From Flagellimonas sediminis (GTDB lineage Bacteria > Bacteroidota > Bacteroidia > Flavobacteriales > Flavobacteriaceae): a stretch of 64,000 nucleotides of DNA. Shown one piece after another: positions 52,498 through 59,268 of this stretch. The notes under the pieces were generated by a model. That model did not search any database, was not told the origin of the DNA, and saw nothing but the letters and a program-made list of their open reading frames with translations. Location of the stretch: positions 248,001-312,000 of the forward strand of contig NZ_JAAAMI010000001.1 in the NCBI RefSeq assembly GCF_010500845.1, given 5' to 3'. Position numbers and translations under genes: made by a program. How positions within the stretch are numbered: position 1 is the stretch's first letter; each line of letters begins with the position of its first letter.

Positions 52498-53691
52498 ATG
52501 GGAACAACCAACATCAACCGCAGAGACTGGATCAGAAAAAGTATGCTCACCGCAGGTGGAGCAATGGCCCTTCCATATTTTGGAATCGCTGAAACCCCTA
52601 TGGCCCCACTAACATTGGATGCCAAAGGAAATGCAGTATATAGTCAATTTTTCAAGGAATTTTTACCCGACATTCCAGTGCCATTGGCACCCATTACCGC
52701 CAAACTGAATGCCAACGAAAACCCTTATGGTCCATCGCCCATGGCTGTGGAAGCCTTTAAAAACACTGCCGCAGGTGGTAACAGATATGCTTGGAAAGAG
52801 TTGTTCCAATTGGTGGACAAGATTGCCAAGTTTGAAGGCGTAGAAAGCAAAAACATCATGATGGGCCCAGGGTCTTCCGACCTTTTGGAAAAAACCGCCA
52901 TGGTATTTTTCATGAACGGAGGAAACGTAGTTTCTGCCGATCCCGCCTATATGTCCCTTATCCAGGTTGCTGAATCTGTTGGCGCCAAATGGAAACCGGT
53001 TCCACTAAAAGCGGATTGGTCACACGATCTTAAGGCCATGGAACAGGCTATTGATGATGAGACGAAATTGGTGTACATCTGTAACCCGAACAACCCAACG
53101 GGAACCATGACCGACCATCAAGAATTGGTGGATTTCTGCTCCAGGGTTTCTGAAAAAGTACCTGTGTTTGTAGATGAGGCCTATTTGTGGTTCTTGGATG
53201 AAGGAGCCAAAAAGAGTATGGTTTCCTTGATAAACGAAGGTAAGGATGTGATCATCGCCAGAACGTTCTCCAAAATCCACGGTATGGCTGGCCTAAGGGT
53301 TGGATATATCGTAGCCCTTGAAGCTACCTTAAACCGTTTGCAAAGCATTACCAGAGGTGGTATGGGAATTACCCTTCCTTCCGTACATGCTGCCATGGCT
53401 GCCATGGATGATGCCAAATTCATTGAAAAATCAAGGATGTTGAATGCCGAGTGTAGGGATTACGTAGCCAAGAGCTTGGAAGAAAAAGGATTCGAATATG
53501 TTCCTTCCCACACCAGTTTCATGATTTTCCCCATTGAGATGGAAGGAAAAGAATTCTTGAATAAAATGACCGAATTGAATGTGGGTGTTCGTGCCTTCCA
53601 GTTTATGGGTAAAAATTGGTGTAGGGTAAGTATGGGAACCATGGAAGAAATGAAAATGTTTACCGCTGCCATCAATAAAGTACTGGTATAG
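52498..53691 (+). CDS. Tat-exported PLP-dependent aminotransferase (HisC-like)
   Basis: A 397-residue class I/II aminotransferase from the ATG at 52498. The N-terminus NRRDWIRKSMLTAGGAMALP is a twin-arginine signal, so the folded enzyme with its cofactor is exported. NANENPYGPSPMAV and the PLP lysine in RTFSKIHGMAGLRVGY match histidinol-phosphate aminotransferase-like enzymes; CNPNNPTGTMTDH is also conserved. Probable transfer between amino acids and keto acids in the periplasm. Its TAG stop shares the G of the next gene's GTG start. Confidence 0.88.
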   Translation: MGTTNINRRDWIRKSMLTAGGAMALPYFGIAETPMAPLTLDAKGNAVYSQFFKEFLPDIPVPLAPITAKLNANENPYGPSPMAVEAFKNTAAGGNRYAWKELFQLVDKIAKFEGVESKNIMMGPGSSDLLEKTAMVFFMNGGNVVSADPAYMSLIQVAESVGAKWKPVPLKADWSHDLKAMEQAIDDETKLVYICNPNNPTGTMTDHQELVDFCSRVSEKVPVFVDEAYLWFLDEGAKKSMVSLINEGKDVIIARTFSKIHGMAGLRVGYIVALEATLNRLQSITRGGMGITLPSVHAAMAAMDDAKFIEKSRMLNAECRDYVAKSLEEKGFEYVPSHTSFMIFPIEMEGKEFLNKMTELNVGVRAFQFMGKNWCRVSMGTMEEMKMFTAAINKVLV

Positions 53692-54824
53692 TGGATACTG
53701 GATTTCAAAAGACCATTGTATTCCTGTTTTTCATCTTCATTGGAATCTTGCTCAAAGCGAAATTCAAGAACAAGGAAGAGATTACGGGAATCAAAAAAAT
53801 AATTCTGAACCTTGCTTTGCCCGCAACCATTTTTATTGCGTTGTTGGGCATTAAGGTGGAATTACATCTTTTAATATTGCCTGTGTTGGCCCTTGGGCTT
53901 AACCTACTTTTGTTCCTGACCGTGCCCCTTATTTTGCCTCTTGTGGGTATCGGCAAGGGAACATCCGAGTTCCGTACAGCCAAATTGTTGATTCCCTCAT
54001 TGGCACCAGGATTGTCTTCCTTTCCTTTTATCCTGGAGTTTTTAGGGGACGATTACTTAGCAAAGGCGGCGATGTCCGATTTAGGAAACAAAGTGTTTGT
54101 ACTGTTTTTTCTGTACCTCGTTGCCATGAACTGGCATTATGGACTACAGTCCGACCAACCCAAAAATGAAGGAACCAAGCTTAAGCCCCTTATGAAGGCC
54201 ATGGTTTCGGAGCCGGTCAATATTTTTATCGCAGTAGCCCTTTTGCTTTTGGGCTTTGGTTTTACCATGCATTCCTTACCCTTCTTTTTGAGTGAAACTC
54301 TCGAAAAATTGAGCATGATCATGACCCCGTTGGTGCTGCTCTTCATTGGATTGGCAGTGAAGATCAAGAGAAAGCAGTTCTTTCAGATATTTTCGCTCCT
54401 ATGTACCCGGGCAGGATTGGTGTTGTTGATCTCAGGAATTTTTGTTTCCGTGGCCGGAATTGAGGCCCAGAATGAAATTTTGCTTATCCTGGCCTTCGGA
54501 TTGAGTGCCTGTAGCTTTTGGCCCTATGCCCATATTGCGGCAGTGGATGGCATGGAAATGGATTTAAAGGACAAGAAAAAGACCTTCAGCAGTGACTATG
54601 GGGTGGCCATTTTGGCACTTTCATTCCCGTTGTCAACCATACTAATTTTGGGTGTTTTGAACAGCGGTTCTTTCTTTGTACATAGCTACAACATCTTCTT
54701 GATTTCGGTTTTGTTCTTAGCTGTCGGATTTGCCATTCCCTTATTCAGTGGATTGAACAAAAAATGGTCAGGATTGAAAGGCTTGGGGTTTAAACTGAAA
54801 TCCCCTGCTACCGAGAACGTTTGA
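53691..54824 (+). CDS. AEC (auxin efflux carrier)-family permease
   Basis: A 377-residue integral membrane protein with about ten helices in two blocks separated by a charged loop. KKIILNLALPATIFIALLGI and PSLAPGLSSFPFILEFLGDDY are AEC motifs. The start is GTG at 53691, overlapping the stop of the aminotransferase gene by one base. AEC proteins export or import organic acids and amino-acid derivatives, so it may carry the substrate or product of the exported aminotransferase. Confidence 0.8.
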   Translation: MDTGFQKTIVFLFFIFIGILLKAKFKNKEEITGIKKIILNLALPATIFIALLGIKVELHLLILPVLALGLNLLLFLTVPLILPLVGIGKGTSEFRTAKLLIPSLAPGLSSFPFILEFLGDDYLAKAAMSDLGNKVFVLFFLYLVAMNWHYGLQSDQPKNEGTKLKPLMKAMVSEPVNIFIAVALLLLGFGFTMHSLPFFLSETLEKLSMIMTPLVLLFIGLAVKIKRKQFFQIFSLLCTRAGLVLLISGIFVSVAGIEAQNEILLILAFGLSACSFWPYAHIAAVDGMEMDLKDKKKTFSSDYGVAILALSFPLSTILILGVLNSGSFFVHSYNIFLISVLFLAVGFAIPLFSGLNKKWSGLKGLGFKLKSPATENV

Positions 54825-54874
54825 TCAAGGTAAGTTCCCTGTAAATTGTTACCTTTCTAAAAATATAGGTAATC

Positions 54875-56170
54875 ATGTCTGTTCGCTTCATCCTCCTGCT
54901 CTCTTTTTTTACTATCGGAATGCTATCGGCACAAAAAAAGAACCCGAAAGTGGATCAGGCCCGATTGGAAAAACGCATCTTCGATTTGGCCAAATTCGGA
55001 CTTCAAGAAAACGGCGAAACGGAACGCGTGGCTTTTAGCGATGCAGATATTGAAGCCCGGAACTGGGTGGTAAAAACCCTTAAGGGTTTTGGCATGACCG
55101 TAACCATAGATGCCGCGGGCAACATCATTGGAAAAAAACCGGGAAAGGACGCCTCTAAAAAACCCATAGCTTTTGGATCACACATTGACCGGGTGCCCCA
55201 TGGGGGTAATTATGATGGCTGTGTGGGCTCCATGGCCGCTTTAGAGGTTATCGAGACCTTGATAGAAAACAACATCAAGACCAAACATCCTTTGGAAGTC
55301 ATCATTTTCCCCAATGAAGAAGGTGGGGTTATGGGCAGTCGTGCCATGGCCGGAAATTTGACCAAAGCCGCTTTTCCTGTGGTCAATGCCACTGGGTATT
55401 CCATGGGTGAGGGCATTATGAGAATCGGTGGCGATACCACAAAAATAAAAGATGCTATCCGTGAAACTGGCAGCTTGGCCGCCTTTTTGGAACTCCATAT
55501 TGAGCAGGGCGGGAAACTTGAAAAAGCTGATCTGGACATCGGTGTTGTGGAAGGCATTGTGGGTCTTAAATGGTGGGATGTGGTCTTTACGGGCTTTGCC
55601 AACCATGCCGGTACCACACCTATGAATGCAAGGCAAGATGCACTATTGGCCGCCGCCAAATTCATTGTGGCCGTGAACGAAATCACCAATAGTTTTGAAG
55701 GTACCCAAGTGGGCACTGTAGGACGAATTAAGGCCGAGCCAGGAGCGCCCAATGTGATTCCCGGAAAGGTAGTGGCCAGTTTGGAAATTCGCGATCTATC
55801 TTCAGAAGTAATTGAAAAAGTGTATCAGGCCATCAAGACAAAAACAGAAGAAATTGCGCAAGCTTCCCATATTACCGTGGAATTTTTGCCTTTGGATACC
55901 ACATCGGAACCTGCATTGACGGACCCTTCCATTCAAAAAGAAATAGAAAGCTCTGCCAAGGCTCTTGGGTTGACCTTTCAATATATGCCTAGTGGGGCGG
56001 GGCATGATTCGCAGGATGTTTCCAGATTCGCACCTGTTGGGATGATCTTTGTGCCCAGCAAGGGGGGCATCAGTCATTCCCCGAAAGAATTCACTTCTGC
56101 GGAGGATATGGCCAACGGCGCCAACGTACTTTTGAACACTGTTTTGGCCCTGGACAAAAAACTGGATTAA
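54875..56170 (+). CDS. Secreted M20-type Zn hydrolase, N-carbamoyl-amino-acid hydrolase/allantoate amidohydrolase-like
   Basis: A 431-residue protein with a signal peptide (FILLLSFFTIGMLSAQ). Zinc motifs in order: SHIDRVPHGGNYDGCVG, FPNEEGGVMGSRAM and LELHIEQGGKLEK; later HAGTTPMNARQDAL in the lid and GAGHDSQDVSRFAP. This is the AmaB/HyuC branch of M20 amidohydrolases that split N-carbamoyl amino acids or ureido compounds. Export is unusual for the family. It is 50 bp after the permease gene, so functional linkage is likely. Confidence 0.88.
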   Translation: MSVRFILLLSFFTIGMLSAQKKNPKVDQARLEKRIFDLAKFGLQENGETERVAFSDADIEARNWVVKTLKGFGMTVTIDAAGNIIGKKPGKDASKKPIAFGSHIDRVPHGGNYDGCVGSMAALEVIETLIENNIKTKHPLEVIIFPNEEGGVMGSRAMAGNLTKAAFPVVNATGYSMGEGIMRIGGDTTKIKDAIRETGSLAAFLELHIEQGGKLEKADLDIGVVEGIVGLKWWDVVFTGFANHAGTTPMNARQDALLAAAKFIVAVNEITNSFEGTQVGTVGRIKAEPGAPNVIPGKVVASLEIRDLSSEVIEKVYQAIKTKTEEIAQASHITVEFLPLDTTSEPALTDPSIQKEIESSAKALGLTFQYMPSGAGHDSQDVSRFAPVGMIFVPSKGGISHSPKEFTSAEDMANGANVLLNTVLALDKKLD

Positions 56171-56201
56171 AAATTAGACCACTAAATAAAAATCATCAGA
56201 A

Positions 56202-56648
56202 ATGAACACGAAAAAGTATTTCATCGGAGCCGCCGCCATCATCATCATTGGAGTGGCTGTTTATATTTATTATATCTATACCAATGCGCCTGAAGGTGCC
56301 AGAAATGGATTTGCCGAAAAATTCCCTGATACGGCCAGTGCTGGTTGGATGAAAGAATCCGCCAACGAATGGGAGGCCGAATTTGAGATGAACGGGGAAG
56401 AATATGCCGCTGTTTTTACGGAGGATGGTACCTGGGTGAGAACGGAACATGAAATCGAGGAAAAAGACCTGCCGGAAAAAGTTTGGAACCTATTGAATGA
56501 TAAATTCAAGGATTACCGCATTGATGAAATTGAATATGTGGAAAATGCCGATAGCAGTACTGGCTATAACATTGAACTTGAAAAAGATGAAGAGTTACGA
56601 ATCTTTATCAGCAGCGAAGGGGAGTTGATTTCTTTGAGGGAGGAGTGA
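56202..56648 (+). CDS. PepSY-like domain protein with N-terminal membrane anchor
   Basis: A 148-residue protein. An N-terminal transmembrane helix (about 5-27, YFIGAAAIIIIGVAVYIYYI), then a periplasmic PepSY-like domain (about 35-145: AEKFPDTASAGWMKESANEW, YAAVFTEDGTWVRTEHEIEE, LRIFISSEGELISL). PepSY-like (putative BLIP-like) proteins are small secreted inhibitors or binding proteins. Very acidic. Follows the amidohydrolase by 31 bp and may be in the same transcript. Confidence 0.75.
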   Translation: MNTKKYFIGAAAIIIIGVAVYIYYIYTNAPEGARNGFAEKFPDTASAGWMKESANEWEAEFEMNGEEYAAVFTEDGTWVRTEHEIEEKDLPEKVWNLLNDKFKDYRIDEIEYVENADSSTGYNIELEKDEELRIFISSEGELISLREE

Positions 56649-56709
56649 TTTGTTAAGATGATGAAGAAGTTCATCGCATTGATTGTCCATCATTTATGAA
56701 ACAAAAAGC

Positions 56710-56955
56710 ATGAAAAAACTATTAAGGGATTTTTTTGCTCTTTGTTTTGATTTTATGAATGCATATCCGATTTTATCAGCATTGTTTATTTTAATGATTT
56801 GTCTCTATTTAATGTTTGTAACTCTTCCAGATGCCTTTAACAAAAAAAGAAAAGAAATTGGGCTCTATGCCTATTATTCCAGAGTAGGCCTAGTATTATC
56901 TCTAATTTTTGTCTTGACGTGCTTTTTTATAGTCCTGTTGACAAAAATATTTTAA
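56710..56955 (+). CDS. Small two-helix membrane protein, unknown
   Basis: An 81-residue protein with two transmembrane helices (about 17-36 and 59-80), rich in Phe and Leu, and a short basic loop (NKKRKEIGLYAYYSR). The base composition is clearly AT-richer than its neighbours. Start at the ATG at 56710; an upstream TTG at 56683 is unlikely. Convergent with, and overlapping by 4 bp, the YhhN gene. Not recognised. Confidence 0.55.
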   Translation: MKKLLRDFFALCFDFMNAYPILSALFILMICLYLMFVTLPDAFNKKRKEIGLYAYYSRVGLVLSLIFVLTCFFIVLLTKIF

Positions 56956-57632
56956 ACTGTCTCTTTACCCCCTTTTGCGATGCTATACGTCGCATTGGCA
57001 ATAAGTGAAATACTCATCCAATACGTAGCCAAGATTAAAGGGCCAGAGAGGTAAAACGGGGTCTTGAATTTAGCTATCGCCAACAATGTGTCCGACAACA
57101 TAAAGCACAATACACCCACGGCCATTAAAGCGTGGGCATTGTTCCTTTCTCGTAGGTACAGGCCCACCCCTTGCCACGCCATAAACGTGATGATCATCAC
57201 ATAAATGGCAACAGGCAAAAGCAAATCGCCCAAACCGGGTTTCAACCAAAAAAACAATACCCCTGCAATGCCAAACAAGATCAAAAAGGAAATCCAGTTT
57301 TTGTAAAATCCCTTGTATTGGATAAAGGCCACGGAGAACAAAATATGGGTAATCAAGAATGCCACAAGTCCAAACAAAAAGTAGGATTCAAAAAGCAAGA
57401 GGACATCCCCCAGCAAACAGAACACCAAGGCAATGGTGACCATATTACCCAATCGAACATTGCGCTTTCTTGGGGCGAATAACAACAACGCAATCACCAA
57501 GATCGTCGTCAACGGCTTGAGGAACATAAAAAGGGTCTTGTCCTCATACAGCCCAAAGTAAATGGCCAAGCATGCGGACACCAATATTAAAATATTGAAA
57601 GTCCCTCTTTTTGTATCGGTTTGGGCTACCAT
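56952..57632 (-). CDS. YhhN/TMEM86-family membrane protein (lysoplasmalogenase-like)
   Basis: A 226-residue protein with about eight transmembrane helices. ALVFCLLGDVLLLFESYFLFGLVAFLITHILF and VLCFMLSDTLLAIAKF with paired Asp residues are YhhN motifs. Mammalian TMEM86B hydrolyses lysoplasmalogen; bacterial members are uncharacterised or act on similar lipids. It overlaps the end of the CYTH gene by 7 bp on the same strand. Confidence 0.85.
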   Translation of the reverse strand: MVAQTDTKRGTFNILILVSACLAIYFGLYEDKTLFMFLKPLTTILVIALLLFAPRKRNVRLGNMVTIALVFCLLGDVLLLFESYFLFGLVAFLITHILFSVAFIQYKGFYKNWISFLILFGIAGVLFFWLKPGLGDLLLPVAIYVMIITFMAWQGVGLYLRERNNAHALMAVGVLCFMLSDTLLAIAKFKTPFYLSGPLILATYWMSISLIANATYSIAKGGKETV

Positions 57633-58099
57633 TTGGTAAAAGGATTTTTGCTCAATTGGGAGTTGTAATATTGCTTCTGCCCTGTGACCTCCTCACCCAG
57701 CCATTCGGGCTTTTCAAATTTTTCGTCTTCGTGGTTGAGTTCCACTTCCGCTATCACCAACCCTTTGTTTTCTCCTAAAAATTCATCCACTTCGAAAAAG
57801 TGGTTGCCATAGGGAACTTCATACCGATGTTTTTCCAAAATCCCCGTGTTACAGAGGTCGATCAAATTGGTGGCTTCTGCAGTACCGATCTCAATTTCCC
57901 ATTCAAAACGGGTAGTGCCGGAATCGTTGGGGCCTCCTTTTATGGTCAAAAACCCTTTATCTCCCATAATGCGTACCCGAACCGTGCGGTCAGGGTCGGT
58001 GTTCAAATAGCCTTGTGCAATTCGGGTTTGGGAAGTGGCCCCCTGCCGATAAGCATCCGAAGTAACCAAGAATTTTCGTTCTATTTCCAAATGTTCCAT
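57626..58099 (-). CDS. CYTH-domain protein (triphosphatase-like)
   Basis: A 157-residue protein with the ExExK signature EIERKFL at residues 4-10, RVRIMGDKGFLTIKGG and RFEWEIEIGTAEA, and FFEVDEFLGENKGLVIAEVEL near the C-terminus, all CYTH tunnel residues. CYTH proteins hydrolyse tripolyphosphate or, more rarely, form cyclic AMP; the small size and pattern fit triphosphatase. Start ATG at 58099; divergent from dinB. Confidence 0.88.
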   Translation of the reverse strand: MEHLEIERKFLVTSDAYRQGATSQTRIAQGYLNTDPDRTVRVRIMGDKGFLTIKGGPNDSGTTRFEWEIEIGTAEATNLIDLCNTGILEKHRYEVPYGNHFFEVDEFLGENKGLVIAEVELNHEDEKFEKPEWLGEEVTGQKQYYNSQLSKNPFTKW

Positions 58100-58115
58100 C
58101 AAACTAAATATACCC

Positions 58116-58123
58116 TAAATTTG
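58116..58123 (+). promoter_or_regulatory. -7 element close to dinB start
   Basis: TAAATTTG is an exact TAnnTTTG element ending 3 bp before the dinB start codon. Transcription would begin at or near the ATG, so the message could be leaderless. No clear -33 element. Confidence 0.3.
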
Positions 58124-58126
58124 AGT

Positions 58127-59227
58127 ATGGACTTCGATTTTCCCTTAAGAAAAATCATTCACGTGGACATGGATGCCTTTTACGCCTCCGTGGAGCAACA
58201 CGACAATCCCGAACTAAAGGGGAAGCCCATAGCGGTGGGTGGTGGATCTAAACGTGGGGTGGTTTCCGCCGCCAGTTACGAGGCCCGAAAATTTGGGGTG
58301 CGCAGTGCCATGTCCGGGATGCAGGCCCAGCGGAATTGTCCCCAACTCATCTTTGTGAAACCCCGTTTTGATCGATATAAAGAAATCTCCCTCCAAATTC
58401 GCAGCATATTTTATGAGTACACCGATCTGGTGGAACCCCTGTCTTTGGATGAGGCCTATTTGGACGTAACGGAGAACAAAAAGGGCAACCCATCTGCCAC
58501 CTTGATTGCCAAGGAAATCCGCCAGAAAATCTTGGACAAGACGGGATTGACGGCTTCTGCAGGTATTTCCATCAACAAGTTCATTGCCAAAGTGGCCAGT
58601 GATTACAACAAACCCAACGGACAAAAAACGGTAAACCCCGAAGAAGTCATCCAATTTTTGGAGGATCTGGACATCCGGAAATTTTATGGGGTGGGAAAAG
58701 TAACCGCGGACAAAATGTACCGGTTGGGCATTTTTACTGGCAAAGATCTAAAACAGAAATCCCTGGAATTCTTGGACGAACATTTTGGCAAGAGTGGCAA
58801 GTATTATTACCATGTGGTTCGTGGCATCCATTTGAGTGCCGTGAAACCGCATCGTATTCCAAAATCGGTTGGGGCCGAACGTACCTTTTTTGAGAATCTG
58901 AGTAGCGAGATCTTTATGCTGGAAAAATTGAGGCACATTGCCGAGGAACTGGAACGGCGGTTGAAGAAATCCAAAATTGCTGGCAAGACCATCACCCTAA
59001 AAATCAAGTTCAGCGATTTTACCTTGCAGACGCGAAGCAAAACGCTGCCCTATTATATTTCGAGCAAGGACCTCATCTTGGAAACGGCCAAGGAACTGTT
59101 GTACCAATCCCCACTGGAAGAATCGGTTCGGTTGTTGGGTATTTCATTGGCGAACCTCAACACCGAAAAGGATGACGAACCTCCCAAAAAAGAATCGGTG
59201 TTGGTGCAGTTGAAGTTCGATTTCTAA
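58127..59227 (+). CDS. dinB: DNA polymerase IV (Y family)
   Basis: A 366-residue translesion polymerase. Catalytic motifs are HVDMDAFYASVE (Asp near residues 13-15) and SLDEAYLDV (Asp, Glu near 107-108), followed by the helix-hairpin-helix thumb (IRKFYGVGKVTADKMYRLG) and the little-finger domain. The C-terminus KESVLVQLKFDF looks like a sliding-clamp-binding tail (QLKFDF). It bypasses damaged bases at the replication fork. I see no LexA box. Confidence 0.95.
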   Translation: MDFDFPLRKIIHVDMDAFYASVEQHDNPELKGKPIAVGGGSKRGVVSAASYEARKFGVRSAMSGMQAQRNCPQLIFVKPRFDRYKEISLQIRSIFYEYTDLVEPLSLDEAYLDVTENKKGNPSATLIAKEIRQKILDKTGLTASAGISINKFIAKVASDYNKPNGQKTVNPEEVIQFLEDLDIRKFYGVGKVTADKMYRLGIFTGKDLKQKSLEFLDEHFGKSGKYYYHVVRGIHLSAVKPHRIPKSVGAERTFFENLSSEIFMLEKLRHIAEELERRLKKSKIAGKTITLKIKFSDFTLQTRSKTLPYYISSKDLILETAKELLYQSPLEESVRLLGISLANLNTEKDDEPPKKESVLVQLKFDF

Positions 59228-59235
59228 TCCCCTAA

Positions 59236-59263
59236 AAAAGAAAAACCTCCCAGAGGGAGGCTT
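59236..59263 (-). terminator. Terminator after the M16 protease gene
   Basis: CCTCCC (59246-59251) pairs with GGGAGG (59255-59260) around a 3-nt loop. Read on the minus strand it runs into TTTTTCTTTTTT. It lies between the convergent dinB and protease genes. Confidence 0.8.
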
Positions 59264-59268
59264 ATCCA

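Noticed and set aside
57800..58126. Possible N-terminal extension of DNA polymerase IV
   Set aside because: The frame is open upstream but runs antisense through the CYTH gene. Polymerase IV homology begins at the ATG at 58127.
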